64,000 nt of DNA, taken from Psychroserpens burtonensis DSM 12212. GTDB lineage: Bacteria; Bacteroidota; Bacteroidia; Flavobacteriales; Flavobacteriaceae. Shown here piece after piece: positions 9,970-18,365 of this stretch. Position 1 is the first letter of the stretch, and each line of letters begins with the position of its first letter. The translations under genes were made by a program, and so were the position numbers. The stretch lies in assembly GCF_000425305.1 (NCBI RefSeq), contig NZ_AUDE01000018.1:62001-126000 (forward strand). The letters run 5' to 3'. Under the pieces are notes generated by a model. It saw only the letters and a program-made list of their open reading frames with translations, was not told the DNA's origin and did not search any database.

Positions 9970-10189
9970 TACTTCGGAAATTTTTTAGTACCAATTAGTA
10001 AGTGAAATAAGCCTTAGATAAAATAGAAATCGCAGATTCATGAACTCATTAGTCTCATTTAATGGCATTATGAACTAAAATAAATGAATAGTCTTTGTTA
10101 TGCTTTTATTTTGAAATACAAGTGCCATACACGCTAATTATTAGACTTATTTTACATGCTAATTGCCATATCTCACAAAGCGAATTGAC

Positions 10190-11233
10190 TTAACTGTGAA
10201 TTTGCTTTTTTAGTATTGCTTTATTGATGTTTTTAATCAATTTTGGTCCTTCATAAATAAAACCAGTATAGATTTGAACTAGGTCTGCTCCTGCTTCAAT
10301 TTTTTCTAAAGCATCCTCTGCGGAATGAATACCTCCTACACCAATTATAGGAAATGACTTATTACTTTTTTCTGAAAGATATTTGATAACTCGCGTCGAT
10401 TTCTCTTTAATAGGTTGACCACTTAATCCACCATTGCCGATTTCAGCAAGACGCTCATTAGAAGCCTTTAAACCAGCTCTATCCATAGAGGTATTACTAG
10501 CAATAACACCATCTAATTTAGTCTCGGCTATCAACTCTATGATTTCATCAAGTTGAAGATCATTTAAATCTGGCGCTATTTTTAATACAATTGGTTTTTG
10601 TGTATCAAATGTATTATTCGCTTTTTGTACAGCATGAATGAGCTCCAATAAATAATCTTTATCATTAAGTTTAGCATGGCTATCTACATTAGGACAGCTT
10701 ACATTGAGTACAAAATAATCTACGTAAGGATGTAACCCATTAAAACAATGTATATAATCTTTAGTGTAATCTTCTGGTTTGGTATCTGTATTTTTACCAA
10801 TATTCCCTCCTATTATTAATTTACCTTTATTCTTTTTTAACTCTAAAATAGCGGCATCTAAACCTTCGTTATTGAAACCCATTCGGTTGATAATCCCTTT
10901 GTCATCCCTTAATCTAAATAGACGCTTTTTAGGATTTCCAATTTGGGCTTTTGGTGTGACTGTACCAATTTCAATAAACCCAAAACCAAAATTGGCTAGC
11001 TCGTTATAAAGCACTGCATTTTTATCAAAACCTGCTGCTAATCCAACTGGATTTTTAAATTTAAGTCCGAATAATTTACGTTCTAAAAAAGGATCTTCTA
11101 AAAGATATAGAGTCCTAAAAAGTAATGAAAACCCAGGGATTTTAGAAACAGTCCTAATTAAAGAAAATGTAAAATAGTGGACTTTCTCAGGGTCAAAACA
11201 AAATAATAGCGGTCTAATTAAAAGCTTGTACAT
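10190..11233 (-). CDS. pyrD: quinone-dependent dihydroorotate dehydrogenase
   Basis: A 347-residue class 2 enzyme that oxidises dihydroorotate to orotate with membrane quinone as acceptor, the fourth step of pyrimidine synthesis. The N-terminal helical extension typical of class 2 is present (residues 1-45). Further motifs are [49 protein letters not shown] (catalytic Ser is usual in class 2), [20 protein letters not shown] and [11 protein letters not shown], the last being the FMN phosphate site. It is a single gene with its own -7 box. Confidence 0.95.
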   Translation of the reverse strand: MYKLLIRPLLFCFDPEKVHYFTFSLIRTVSKIPGFSLLFRTLYLLEDPFLERKLFGLKFKNPVGLAAGFDKNAVLYNELANFGFGFIEIGTVTPKAQIGNPKKRLFRLRDDKGIINRMGFNNEGLDAAILELKKNKGKLIIGGNIGKNTDTKPEDYTKDYIHCFNGLHPYVDYFVLNVSCPNVDSHAKLNDKDYLLELIHAVQKANNTFDTQKPIVLKIAPDLNDLQLDEIIELIAETKLDGVIASNTSMDRAGLKASNERLAEIGNGGLSGQPIKEKSTRVIKYLSEKSNKSFPIIGVGGIHSAEDALEKIEAGADLVQIYTGFIYEGPKLIKNINKAILKKQIHS

Positions 11234-11251
11234 TGAAAATCTTTTCTAGTG

Positions 11252-11259
11252 CAAAAATA
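11252..11259 (-). promoter_or_regulatory. -7 box (TATTTTTG) for pyrD
   Basis: Exact TAnnTTTG on the minus strand 18 nt before the pyrD ATG. The -33 element is not clear. Confidence 0.5.
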
Positions 11260-11356
11260 ATATACATTTGAATATAATCGCTAACTTTAGGTTTAATAAT
11301 TAACCTATAGTTTTTTACATTTCACTAAAACTCTTAAAACAAAACAATTACACGTT

Positions 11357-12601
11357 ATGATTTCAAAAGACGACATCACAAAACGATTTATAAGCTACGT
11401 TACCGTTGACACTGAATCTGATCCAGAAAGTGACACAACACCAAGCACTCTAAAGCAATGGGACTTGGCAAATATTTTGGTAGCAGAATTAAAACTTATT
11501 GGTATGAGCGATGTCTCTATTGATGATAATGCTTATATCATGGCAACTTTACCAAGTAACGTAAATCATAAAGTACCAACAATAGGTTTTGTGTCTCATT
11601 TTGATACAACACCAGACTTTACAGGTGCAAATGTCAATCCTCAGGTTATTGAAAATTATGATGGTAAGGATATTGTTTTAAATGCTGCGGAAAATATCAT
11701 TCTCTCACCAGATTATTTTGAAGACTTATTATTGTACAAAGGACAAACTCTCATTACTACTGACGGAACAACGCTTCTTGGTGCAGATGATAAAGCTGGA
11801 ATAACAGAAATTATCTCTGCAATGGAATACCTCATTAATCATCCAGAAATTAAACATGGTGTTATCAAAGTAGGTTTCACTCCAGACGAAGAAATTGGTC
11901 GCGGTGCACACAAATTTGATGTTAAAAAATTTGGAGCTGATTGGGCTTATACTATAGACGGTAGCCAAATTGGCGAATTAGAATATGAAAATTTCAATGC
12001 TGCAGGAGCAAAAGTAGTTGTAAAAGGTAAAATAGTACATCCTGGTTATGCTAAAGGAAAAATGGTTAACTCCATGTATATCGCTACAGAGTTTATCAAT
12101 TCTTTACCTCGTATGGAGACACCAGAGCATACAGAAGGCTATCAAGGATTTTTCCATCTTCATAATATAGAAGGTAAAGTTGAAGAAACCGTATTACATT
12201 ATATCATAAGAGATCATGATATGAATCATTTTAAAGCTAGAAAAGAAGTGATACAAAAGCTCACTAATGCAATAAATGAACAATATGAGCGTGAAGTGAT
12301 TACCATTGAAATAAAAGATCAGTACTTCAATATGAAAGAAAAGGTAGTACCTGTAATGCACATTGTTGATATTGCTGAGGAAGCTATGAAAGCATTGGAT
12401 ATAGAACCTTTAATAAAACCTATTAGAGGAGGGACTGATGGTTCACAATTAAGTTTTATGGGATTACCTTGTCCGAATATTTTTGCTGGCGGTCATAATT
12501 TCCACGGACGTTATGAATATGTGCCAGTAGAAAGTATGATAAAAGCCACAGAAGTAATTTGTAAGATTGCTGAGTTGACTGCAAAGAAAGCTATAGAGTA
12601 A
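11357..12601 (+). CDS. pepT: peptidase T (aminotripeptidase, M20B)
   Basis: A 414-residue cytosolic zinc enzyme that removes the N-terminal residue from tripeptides. The two-metal site of the M20 family is visible: HFDTTPD (first metal ligand His), [11 protein letters not shown] (bridging Asp), [10 protein letters not shown] (catalytic Glu and ligand), [11 protein letters not shown], and a late His in [10 protein letters not shown]. Length is normal. No signal peptide is present. It is monocistronic, divergent from pyrD, with 123 nt between the two starts. Confidence 0.95.
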   Translation: MISKDDITKRFISYVTVDTESDPESDTTPSTLKQWDLANILVAELKLIGMSDVSIDDNAYIMATLPSNVNHKVPTIGFVSHFDTTPDFTGANVNPQVIENYDGKDIVLNAAENIILSPDYFEDLLLYKGQTLITTDGTTLLGADDKAGITEIISAMEYLINHPEIKHGVIKVGFTPDEEIGRGAHKFDVKKFGADWAYTIDGSQIGELEYENFNAAGAKVVVKGKIVHPGYAKGKMVNSMYIATEFINSLPRMETPEHTEGYQGFFHLHNIEGKVEETVLHYIIRDHDMNHFKARKEVIQKLTNAINEQYEREVITIEIKDQYFNMKEKVVPVMHIVDIAEEAMKALDIEPLIKPIRGGTDGSQLSFMGLPCPNIFAGGHNFHGRYEYVPVESMIKATEVICKIAELTAKKAIE

Positions 12602-12771
12602 CCTAGAAATACATACAAAAAAAACAGAAGAAAACCTTAAAGACGTATCCACGATTATCATTAGAGTTTAAAACATTCAGTACGTTCTTCTTTCAGAAAT
12701 TCAGGCATTTTAACCATCACTATGTTCTATAGATGCAAACTACTATCTTCTGTCTTGGGTCTTAATAAAAC

Positions 12772-12802
12772 AAAAAACTCCGAAAGAGAACTTTCGGAGT
12801 TT
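12772..12802 (-). terminator. terminator of the nusB-DUF1573-yajC run
   Basis: 12-bp perfect stem AAACTCCGAAAG/CTTTCGGAGTTT with loop AGAA. Six A on the plus strand become the U tract in the minus direction. Confidence 0.85.
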
Positions 12803-12827
12803 AAAATATCTTGTAAATATTATTCTT

Positions 12828-13118
12828 CTATTTTACAATTGCAGGAGTATTTAATTTTCGACTAATTTCCATAGAAATAGCAGAACGCTCAAACTTAATT
12901 TTCCCTGCAAGTGTTTCGATAACACAGCTATTGTCTTTATCATTAAGATCAACGACTTTACCGTGTAAACCACTTTTTGTAACAACTTTATCACCTTTTT
13001 TTAAAGCTGCAGAAAACGTTTTTTCTTGTTTTGCTCGTTTCATCTGAGGTGCAATCATAAAGAAATACACAACGGCGAACATGGCTATAAAAGGTAAAAA
13101 ATCTCCGATTGCTCCCAT
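12828..13118 (-). CDS. yajC: preprotein translocase subunit YajC
   Basis: A 96-residue protein with one N-terminal membrane helix (about 5-24) and the compact basic domain of YajC: FFMIAPQMKRAKQE, then LKKGDKVVTKSGLHGKVVDL. YajC associates with SecDF in the inner membrane during Sec export. It lies 3 nt after the DUF1573 gene stop and ends a three-gene run headed by nusB. Confidence 0.95.
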   Translation of the reverse strand: MGAIGDFLPFIAMFAVVYFFMIAPQMKRAKQEKTFSAALKKGDKVVTKSGLHGKVVDLNDKDNSCVIETLAGKIKFERSAISMEISRKLNTPAIVK

Positions 13119-13121
13119 AAA

Positions 13122-13622
13122 TTATTTAGATACAGGATTAATTGATGTCGTACCCGCTTTCTTATCTGGTGCATTTGGATCTGGCTGAACAAAAGCTTTA
13201 ATTTTAACAATTTCAGAACCTTTTTCAGTATTCGTTGTTAACGTAATTGACTTTTGAACTTGATTAGCACCTTTTCCATTAAACTTGACAGTAAACTCAG
13301 CAGACTCACCTGGAGCTAAAGGGTTTCTGTTCCAATCTGAAGGCACAGTGCATCCACATGTACTTTTAATATTACTTACTACTAAAGGTGTCTTACCAGT
13401 GTTAGTGTAACTAAATTTTGTTTCTACAGGAGTACCATTAACGATAGTTCCAAAATCATGCTCAGTTTCAGTAAAAGAAATCACAGGAAAATCACCTGCA
13501 GTTGCATCTCTTTCTGCAGCAGCTGCTACGTTGCTTGAGTTGATCTTACTTGTTGCATCCTCTTTACAAGATGTGAACGCTACTAAACATAACGCGCTTA
13601 AGGCTAAAATTGATTTTTTCAT
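13122..13622 (-). CDS. DUF1573 lipoprotein
   Basis: A 166-residue protein. The ATG at 13622 is chosen because it gives a typical lipoprotein signal (MKKSILALSALCLVAFTSC, Cys19); an upstream in-frame ATG at 13679 would add 19 residues ahead of this signal. The mature part is an ASPM-SPD-2-Hydin-like Ig fold of the DUF1573 family: FTETEHDFGTIVNGTPVETK, then NTGKTPLVVSNIKSTCGCTV and LAPGESAEFTVKFNGKG. The paired cysteines in CGC are a family hallmark. Function is unknown. It sits between nusB and yajC, as is usual in Flavobacteriaceae. Confidence 0.88.
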   Translation of the reverse strand: MKKSILALSALCLVAFTSCKEDATSKINSSNVAAAAERDATAGDFPVISFTETEHDFGTIVNGTPVETKFSYTNTGKTPLVVSNIKSTCGCTVPSDWNRNPLAPGESAEFTVKFNGKGANQVQKSITLTTNTEKGSEIVKIKAFVQPDPNAPDKKAGTTSINPVSK

Positions 13623-13746
13623 TTGTATAATTTTTAAATAATTTTTGATTCGAGAAGCCAAATGTACTAATAATTTCATCTAATTAAAATTTTTAGCCAA
13701 TTTTCAAACAAAAGATTAACAGTATATCACTTATAAAATATAAGGT

Positions 13747-14691
13747 TTACATCAAACCCCTACCAATTTTATTAAGGTTTCCTTCCTCGGTATAACCTTT
13801 AACAATCTTATCTAAGATACCATTAATAAAATTACTACTCTTGGGTGTAGAATACTCTTTAGCAATTTCTAAGTATTCATTTATAGTCACCTTTACTGGT
13901 ATTGAAGGGAATTTTTGAAATTCACAAATAGCCATTTGCATCAATATTGCATCAATTTGTGTGATACGCTCTGCATCCCAATTTTTAGTTTTAGACCCTA
14001 TTTCCTGAATAAATTTAGCCTGATTTAAAATACTCTTTTTCAATAAATTAACTCCAAATTCTTTGTCCTCCGTATCTTTAAATAATTTTGGGGTAAAGAA
14101 CTTACCGTCAGAAGATGCTTTGACTTTTTTTAAAATCTTAAGTATTGCAGTATTGACTACTGGCAGATCATCTAACCAAGTAAGGCGTTTGCCTTCAAAG
14201 TAGTCATATAGCTTGTCATTAGGTGCAATAATTTCTGTAAACAAATCGATTATAAATATTTTATCATCTTTAAAAGTTGATGTTTTAGTAGACATATAGT
14301 CTTTATAAATATCACTTTTAAGAATAGATTTGAATATGACGTCAATGTATTCAAAATCTAAATACCAAGGATTTTCTTTTTGATCCTCTATTAACTCTAA
14401 AAAAACCTCGTTAGAACTTAGAAGTATCAAAACCTCATTGTTTACAAACTTTGAATTTGGATTTTTTTCCTCTTTAGTTGCTAGCAGTTTTTTTTGGGTT
14501 TTATCTAAGATATCTTTTGATTTTTTATGAACCTCAATCAAAAGAGATAATTGAGCGATAAATAATTCGTACATGCTATCAAGACTCTGTAGAAGAAACC
14601 TTTCGCTTATTTTAATATCATCACTTTCACTTCCTCTTGAAGCATATAGTGTTTGCATTACCTTAATACGAATATGTCGTCTATTTAACAT
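13747..14691 (-). CDS. nusB: transcription antitermination factor NusB, long Bacteroidota form
   Basis: A 314-residue protein. The N-terminal MLNRRHIRIKVMQTLYA and C-terminal half (DAERITQIDAILMQMAICEF, then KVTINEYLEIAKEYSTPKS and FINGILDKI) match NusB, the partner of NusE in antitermination of rRNA operons. It is about twice the length of the E. coli protein because a helical insert fills residues about 30-190, which is normal in Bacteroidota. It is followed by the DUF1573 and yajC genes. Confidence 0.92.
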   Translation of the reverse strand: MLNRRHIRIKVMQTLYASRGSESDDIKISERFLLQSLDSMYELFIAQLSLLIEVHKKSKDILDKTQKKLLATKEEKNPNSKFVNNEVLILLSSNEVFLELIEDQKENPWYLDFEYIDVIFKSILKSDIYKDYMSTKTSTFKDDKIFIIDLFTEIIAPNDKLYDYFEGKRLTWLDDLPVVNTAILKILKKVKASSDGKFFTPKLFKDTEDKEFGVNLLKKSILNQAKFIQEIGSKTKNWDAERITQIDAILMQMAICEFQKFPSIPVKVTINEYLEIAKEYSTPKSSNFINGILDKIVKGYTEEGNLNKIGRGLM

Positions 14692-14792
14692 GTTTACAAA
14701 GAGCTATTAATTAATAAAAGCAAATGTGACCACTGATTTCATAGAAGTACAGTAATCAAATTTGCCTTGCAAAAATACTATAATTTTAAAAG

Positions 14793-14815
14793 ATGCAAAC
14801 TATTTTAGTTTGTAA
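14793..14815 (-). terminator. possible terminator of leucine dehydrogenase gene
   Basis: Seven-bp stem CAAACTA/TAGTTTG with a 3-nt loop, 8 nt beyond the stop; in the minus direction it is followed by CATCTTTTAAAA. The U tract is weak. Confidence 0.45.
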
Positions 14816-14820
14816 TCTTA

Positions 14821-15924
14821 TTATTTTCCTTGTTCTCTTTTTCGAGTTTCAATACGTTCTTTAGCGATACTCAAAGCGGCACTGTTGGTTGTGACATCGT
14901 TTGCTTTAGCACGATCTAAAATTTCCAATGTTGTATTGAAGATATTCTCAGTTTTTCGCATGATCTCTTGACGATCATAATTCTCTAATTCTGCATACAC
15001 ATTGATGATTCCACCTGCATTAATTAAAAAATCTGGAGCATAAAGAATATTTCTATCTTTTAAAAGCTTGCCATGTTTTACTTCGTCTGCCAACTGATTA
15101 TTTGCAGCACCTGCGATGATATCTGCATTTAATTTATAGATCGTATCATCGTTTATTGTTGCTCCTAAAGCGCAAGGCGCATAAATATCCATACGCTCAC
15201 TATAGATGTCTTGTCCTCCATAAATAGTGACATCATATTTAGAGCGTACTTCTTCTAAACGTTCTTGATTTATATCTGCAATAGTAACTTTAGCACCTTC
15301 ATTTGTTAGATGCTCGACAAGAGCTTCTCCAACATGTCCTATACCTTGAACAAATATCGTTTTGTCTTCTAAAACATCACTACCATATTTAAACTGAGCA
15401 GCAGCTTTCATTCCCATAAAAACACCGTAAGCAGTAATTGGAGATGGATTCCCTGCACCTCCCTTACTTTCAGAAATACCTGTCACATAAGGTGTGACTT
15501 CTCTTACTGTGTCCATGTCTTCCGTAGTCATCCCTACATCTTCCGCAGTAATATATTTACCACTTAAGGAGTGCACAAACTCACCAAACTTACGCATAAG
15601 CTCAGGAGTCTTTTGGGTTTTAGCGTCACCAATAATAACGGCTTTTCCTCCTCCAAGATTTAGGCCTGTAATCGCAGATTTAAATGTCATCCCACGTGAT
15701 AACCTTAATACATCATTAAGTGCTTCCCACTCGTTATTATAGTTCCACATTCTAGTACCTCCTAAAGCAGGTCCCAAAACTGTGTTATGAATTCCAATTA
15801 TTGCTTTTAAACCAGTATCTTTGTCGTTGCAAAAAACGATTTGCTCGTGATTATCAAAAGATAATTGTCCAAAAACTGGATCTATTTTTGAAAGTTCTTT
15901 AGAACTTAAAACATCTGATGTCAT
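14821..15924 (-). CDS. Glu/Leu/Phe/Val dehydrogenase family protein, probably leucine dehydrogenase
   Basis: A 367-residue NAD-dependent amino-acid dehydrogenase that deaminates branched-chain amino acids to 2-oxo acids. Seen: LGPALGGTRMW, then GLNLGGGKAVI with the catalytic Lys, AEDVGMTTEDMD, the nucleotide loop VQGIGHVGEALVE (GxGxxG) and CALGATIND. Length and motifs fit the leucine dehydrogenase subgroup better than hexameric glutamate dehydrogenase, which is longer. With the HMG-CoA lyase gene 8 kb upstream it fits leucine catabolism, although the two are not in one operon. Confidence 0.9.
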   Translation of the reverse strand: MTSDVLSSKELSKIDPVFGQLSFDNHEQIVFCNDKDTGLKAIIGIHNTVLGPALGGTRMWNYNNEWEALNDVLRLSRGMTFKSAITGLNLGGGKAVIIGDAKTQKTPELMRKFGEFVHSLSGKYITAEDVGMTTEDMDTVREVTPYVTGISESKGGAGNPSPITAYGVFMGMKAAAQFKYGSDVLEDKTIFVQGIGHVGEALVEHLTNEGAKVTIADINQERLEEVRSKYDVTIYGGQDIYSERMDIYAPCALGATINDDTIYKLNADIIAGAANNQLADEVKHGKLLKDRNILYAPDFLINAGGIINVYAELENYDRQEIMRKTENIFNTTLEILDRAKANDVTTNSAALSIAKERIETRKREQGK

Positions 15925-15970
15925 TATATTGAGATTAAAAATCTATTTTAATTATATGTAAAATAGCGAG

Positions 15971-16006
15971 CAAAAATAATCCAATATGTGAGTATTAGCA
16001 AAAATA
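15971..16006 (-). promoter_or_regulatory. promoter for leucine dehydrogenase, -33/-7 type
   Basis: On the minus strand a TTG at 16001-15999, 20 nt, then TATTTTTG at 15978-15971, a good match to the Bacteroidota -33/-7 arrangement. A second TATTTTTG overlaps the TTG (16006-15999), so tandem starts are possible. Confidence 0.65.
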
Positions 16007-16053
16007 AGGTCTTAAAATATCAAATTGTTAATATTCAAGTTTCGATATAGTTA

Positions 16054-17808
16054 ATGAAAGAACTCAGACATATAAATAAATATTTTAAAAAGTATCGCTA
16101 CAGACTACTATTAGGTGTACTAATAACGATAGGAGCAAAAATATTTGCATTATTTACACCCCGATTTATTGGTAAAGCCATAACCACTATCTCCAAAAAA
16201 TTAAATGGAGAAATCAGTGAGGAACTTTTTAGACAAGAATTAGCAATAAATATTGGTTACCTTATTGGAGCTGCTGTTATTGCTGGAATTCTCACATTCT
16301 TAATGCGACAAACTATTATAAATGTATCACGTTATATAGAATTTGATTTAAAAAATGAAATCTACCAACAATATCAAAATCTATCACTAAACTTCTATAA
16401 AGCCAATAAAACAGGTGATTTAATGAATAGAATTAGTGAAGATGTTAATAAGGTGAGAATGTATGCTGGACCAGCTATTATGTATACTATAAATACGGTG
16501 ACACTTTTCCTAGTGGCTTTAATTTATATGATAAATGTTGCACCTAAGCTTACATTGTATACTGTATTACCGCTGCCATTATTATCATTTATTATTTACA
16601 AATTAAGTAGAGTCATAAATAATCGCAGTAGAATAGTGCAAGAGTATTTATCACACCTTTCTGCTTATACACAAGAATCATTTAGCGGAATCTCTGTTAT
16701 TAAATCCTATGGTATAGAAGGAAGAAATTTTGATGAGTTCCATAAACTTTCTGAAGAAAGCAAACAAAAGCAAATTGATTTAACTAAAGTGCAAGCTTTA
16801 TTTTTTCCATCAATGATTCTTCTTATTGGGATAAGTAATGTGCTCGTCGCTTATATTGGTGGCATGCAATATATCAATGGAGAAATTAAAGAAATTGGAA
16901 CCATAGCAGAATTTTTAATCTACGTGAATATGCTGACATGGCCTGTTGCAACTGTAGGCTGGGTTACTAATTTAGTACAACAAGCCGAAGCTTCTCAACA
17001 ACGTATTAACCAGTTTTTATTAGAAGAACCTGAAGTTAAAAACTTGAGCACGACTCCAACCAATATCAATGGAAATATAGAATTCAAAGAGGTCACCTAC
17101 ATTTATCCTGACACTAATATTAAGGCCTTAGATAAGGTAAGTTTTTCTCTCAAAAAAGGACAAACACTTGCTATACTAGGTAAAACAGGTTCTGGCAAAT
17201 CAACAATTCTAGATCTCATTGGTAGGCTCTATGATGTACAAGAGGGCCAAATATTAATTGACGGCACACAAATAAACCAAATACATCTTAAAAGTTTAAG
17301 ACACTACGTAGGTTATGTACCCCAAGATGCCTTTTTGTTTTCTGATACTATTGAAAATAATATCATGTTTGGTAAAGAAGATGCTACAGAAGAAGAAGTC
17401 ATCAACGCTGCAAAAAATGCAGATGTGCACAAAAACATTATGAAATTCACTAAAAAGTATAAGACCAAATTAGGTGAACGAGGTGTAACGCTCTCTGGTG
17501 GACAAAAGCAACGTGTTTCTATTGCAAGAGCCCTAATTAAAGCACCAGAAATCATGTTATTTGATGACTGCTTGTCTGCTGTAGATACAGAAACTGAAGA
17601 AAAAATCCTTAAAAATTTACGTAAAATTTCCGAAGGAAAAACGACTATAATTGTGAGTCATCGTGTCTCTTCTGCTAAAGATGCAGATACTATTATTGTG
17701 TTAGAAGACGGAAAAATCATTCAAAAAGGAACACATGAGTCTCTGGTAAACACAGATGGATACTACAAAGTGCTTTACTTAAAGCAACTTAGCACAAAAG
17801 AATTATAG
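16054..17808 (+). CDS. ABC exporter half-transporter (permease fused to ATPase)
   Basis: A 584-residue type IV ABC exporter: six membrane helices (about 18-310) followed by one nucleotide-binding domain (about 340-575). Walker A is GKTGSGKST, the Q-loop YVPQDAF, the signature LSGGQKQR and the H-loop IIVSHR. Walker B ends in LFDDCLSAVD, so the usual catalytic Glu is Asp. That substitution is typical of one half of heterodimeric exporters such as MdlA or BmrC, but no partner half-transporter is next to it. Substrate unknown; exporters of this type move lipids, drugs or peptides. Transcribed alone, divergent from leucine dehydrogenase. Confidence 0.9.
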   Translation: MKELRHINKYFKKYRYRLLLGVLITIGAKIFALFTPRFIGKAITTISKKLNGEISEELFRQELAINIGYLIGAAVIAGILTFLMRQTIINVSRYIEFDLKNEIYQQYQNLSLNFYKANKTGDLMNRISEDVNKVRMYAGPAIMYTINTVTLFLVALIYMINVAPKLTLYTVLPLPLLSFIIYKLSRVINNRSRIVQEYLSHLSAYTQESFSGISVIKSYGIEGRNFDEFHKLSEESKQKQIDLTKVQALFFPSMILLIGISNVLVAYIGGMQYINGEIKEIGTIAEFLIYVNMLTWPVATVGWVTNLVQQAEASQQRINQFLLEEPEVKNLSTTPTNINGNIEFKEVTYIYPDTNIKALDKVSFSLKKGQTLAILGKTGSGKSTILDLIGRLYDVQEGQILIDGTQINQIHLKSLRHYVGYVPQDAFLFSDTIENNIMFGKEDATEEEVINAAKNADVHKNIMKFTKKYKTKLGERGVTLSGGQKQRVSIARALIKAPEIMLFDDCLSAVDTETEEKILKNLRKISEGKTTIIVSHRVSSAKDADTIIVLEDGKIIQKGTHESLVNTDGYYKVLYLKQLSTKEL

Positions 17809-17815
17809 TAATTTG

Positions 17816-17844
17816 TTGCTTACTACTCTTTTTTTTTAGATTTT
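17816..17844 (+). promoter_or_regulatory. possible promoter for the DUF3276 gene
   Basis: TTG at 17816-17818, 18 nt, then TAGATTTT at 17837-17844 (7 of 8 to TAnnTTTG). The T-rich stretch between may also end the ABC transcript. Confidence 0.35.
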
Positions 17845-17879
17845 TGATGCGCAATCAAATTAAAAATTAAAAATTAGCT

Positions 17880-18284
17880 ATGAGTGATCACGGAATGATG
17901 GAGAAAGAGGAAATTTTCTCAAAGGTTTTAAGAGCAGGAAGAAGAACATACTTTTTTGATGTAAGAGCTACGAAAGCTGGAGATTATTATCTTACAATTA
18001 CAGAAAGTAAGAAATTCACTAACGATGATGGATCGTTTCACTACAAAAAACACAAAATATATCTATACAAAGAAGACTTTACTGAGTTTAATGAAATTTT
18101 AATTGAGATGACAGACTATATCATTTCAGAAAAAGGAGATGAAGTTATTAGCGAACGTCACCAAAAAGATTTCAAAAAAGAAGACTATGCGGCAGCAGAT
18201 GATGTTACTGAAGGGGGAGCACCCGTCGATGATTCTGATGAATCTGCTGAAAAATTCACAGACATCAATTTTGAAGACATATAA
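17880..18284 (+). CDS. PUR-alpha-like nucleic-acid-binding protein (DUF3276)
   Basis: A 134-residue protein with one PUR repeat at about 8-85: EEIFSKVLRAGRRTYFFDV, then YYLTITESKK and HKIYLYKEDF. PUR proteins bind single-stranded DNA and RNA; the Borrelia relative BpuR is a regulator that binds both. The C-terminal third is very acidic and probably disordered. It stands between an exporter and a carboxypeptidase gene, with its own terminator. The target RNA or DNA is not known. Confidence 0.88.
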   Translation: MSDHGMMEKEEIFSKVLRAGRRTYFFDVRATKAGDYYLTITESKKFTNDDGSFHYKKHKIYLYKEDFTEFNEILIEMTDYIISEKGDEVISERHQKDFKKEDYAAADDVTEGGAPVDDSDESAEKFTDINFEDI

Positions 18285-18307
18285 CAACTTAAATTGTTAA
18301 ATTGTAC

Positions 18308-18337
18308 AAACCGCTATTCAATGAGTAGCGGTTTTTC
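18308..18337 (+). terminator. terminator after the DUF3276 gene
   Basis: Stem AAACCGCTA/TAGCGGTTT, loop of nine bases, then a short T run. Confidence 0.8.
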
Positions 18338-18365
18338 TATTTTTATAAACTAATCAATACCTTTT

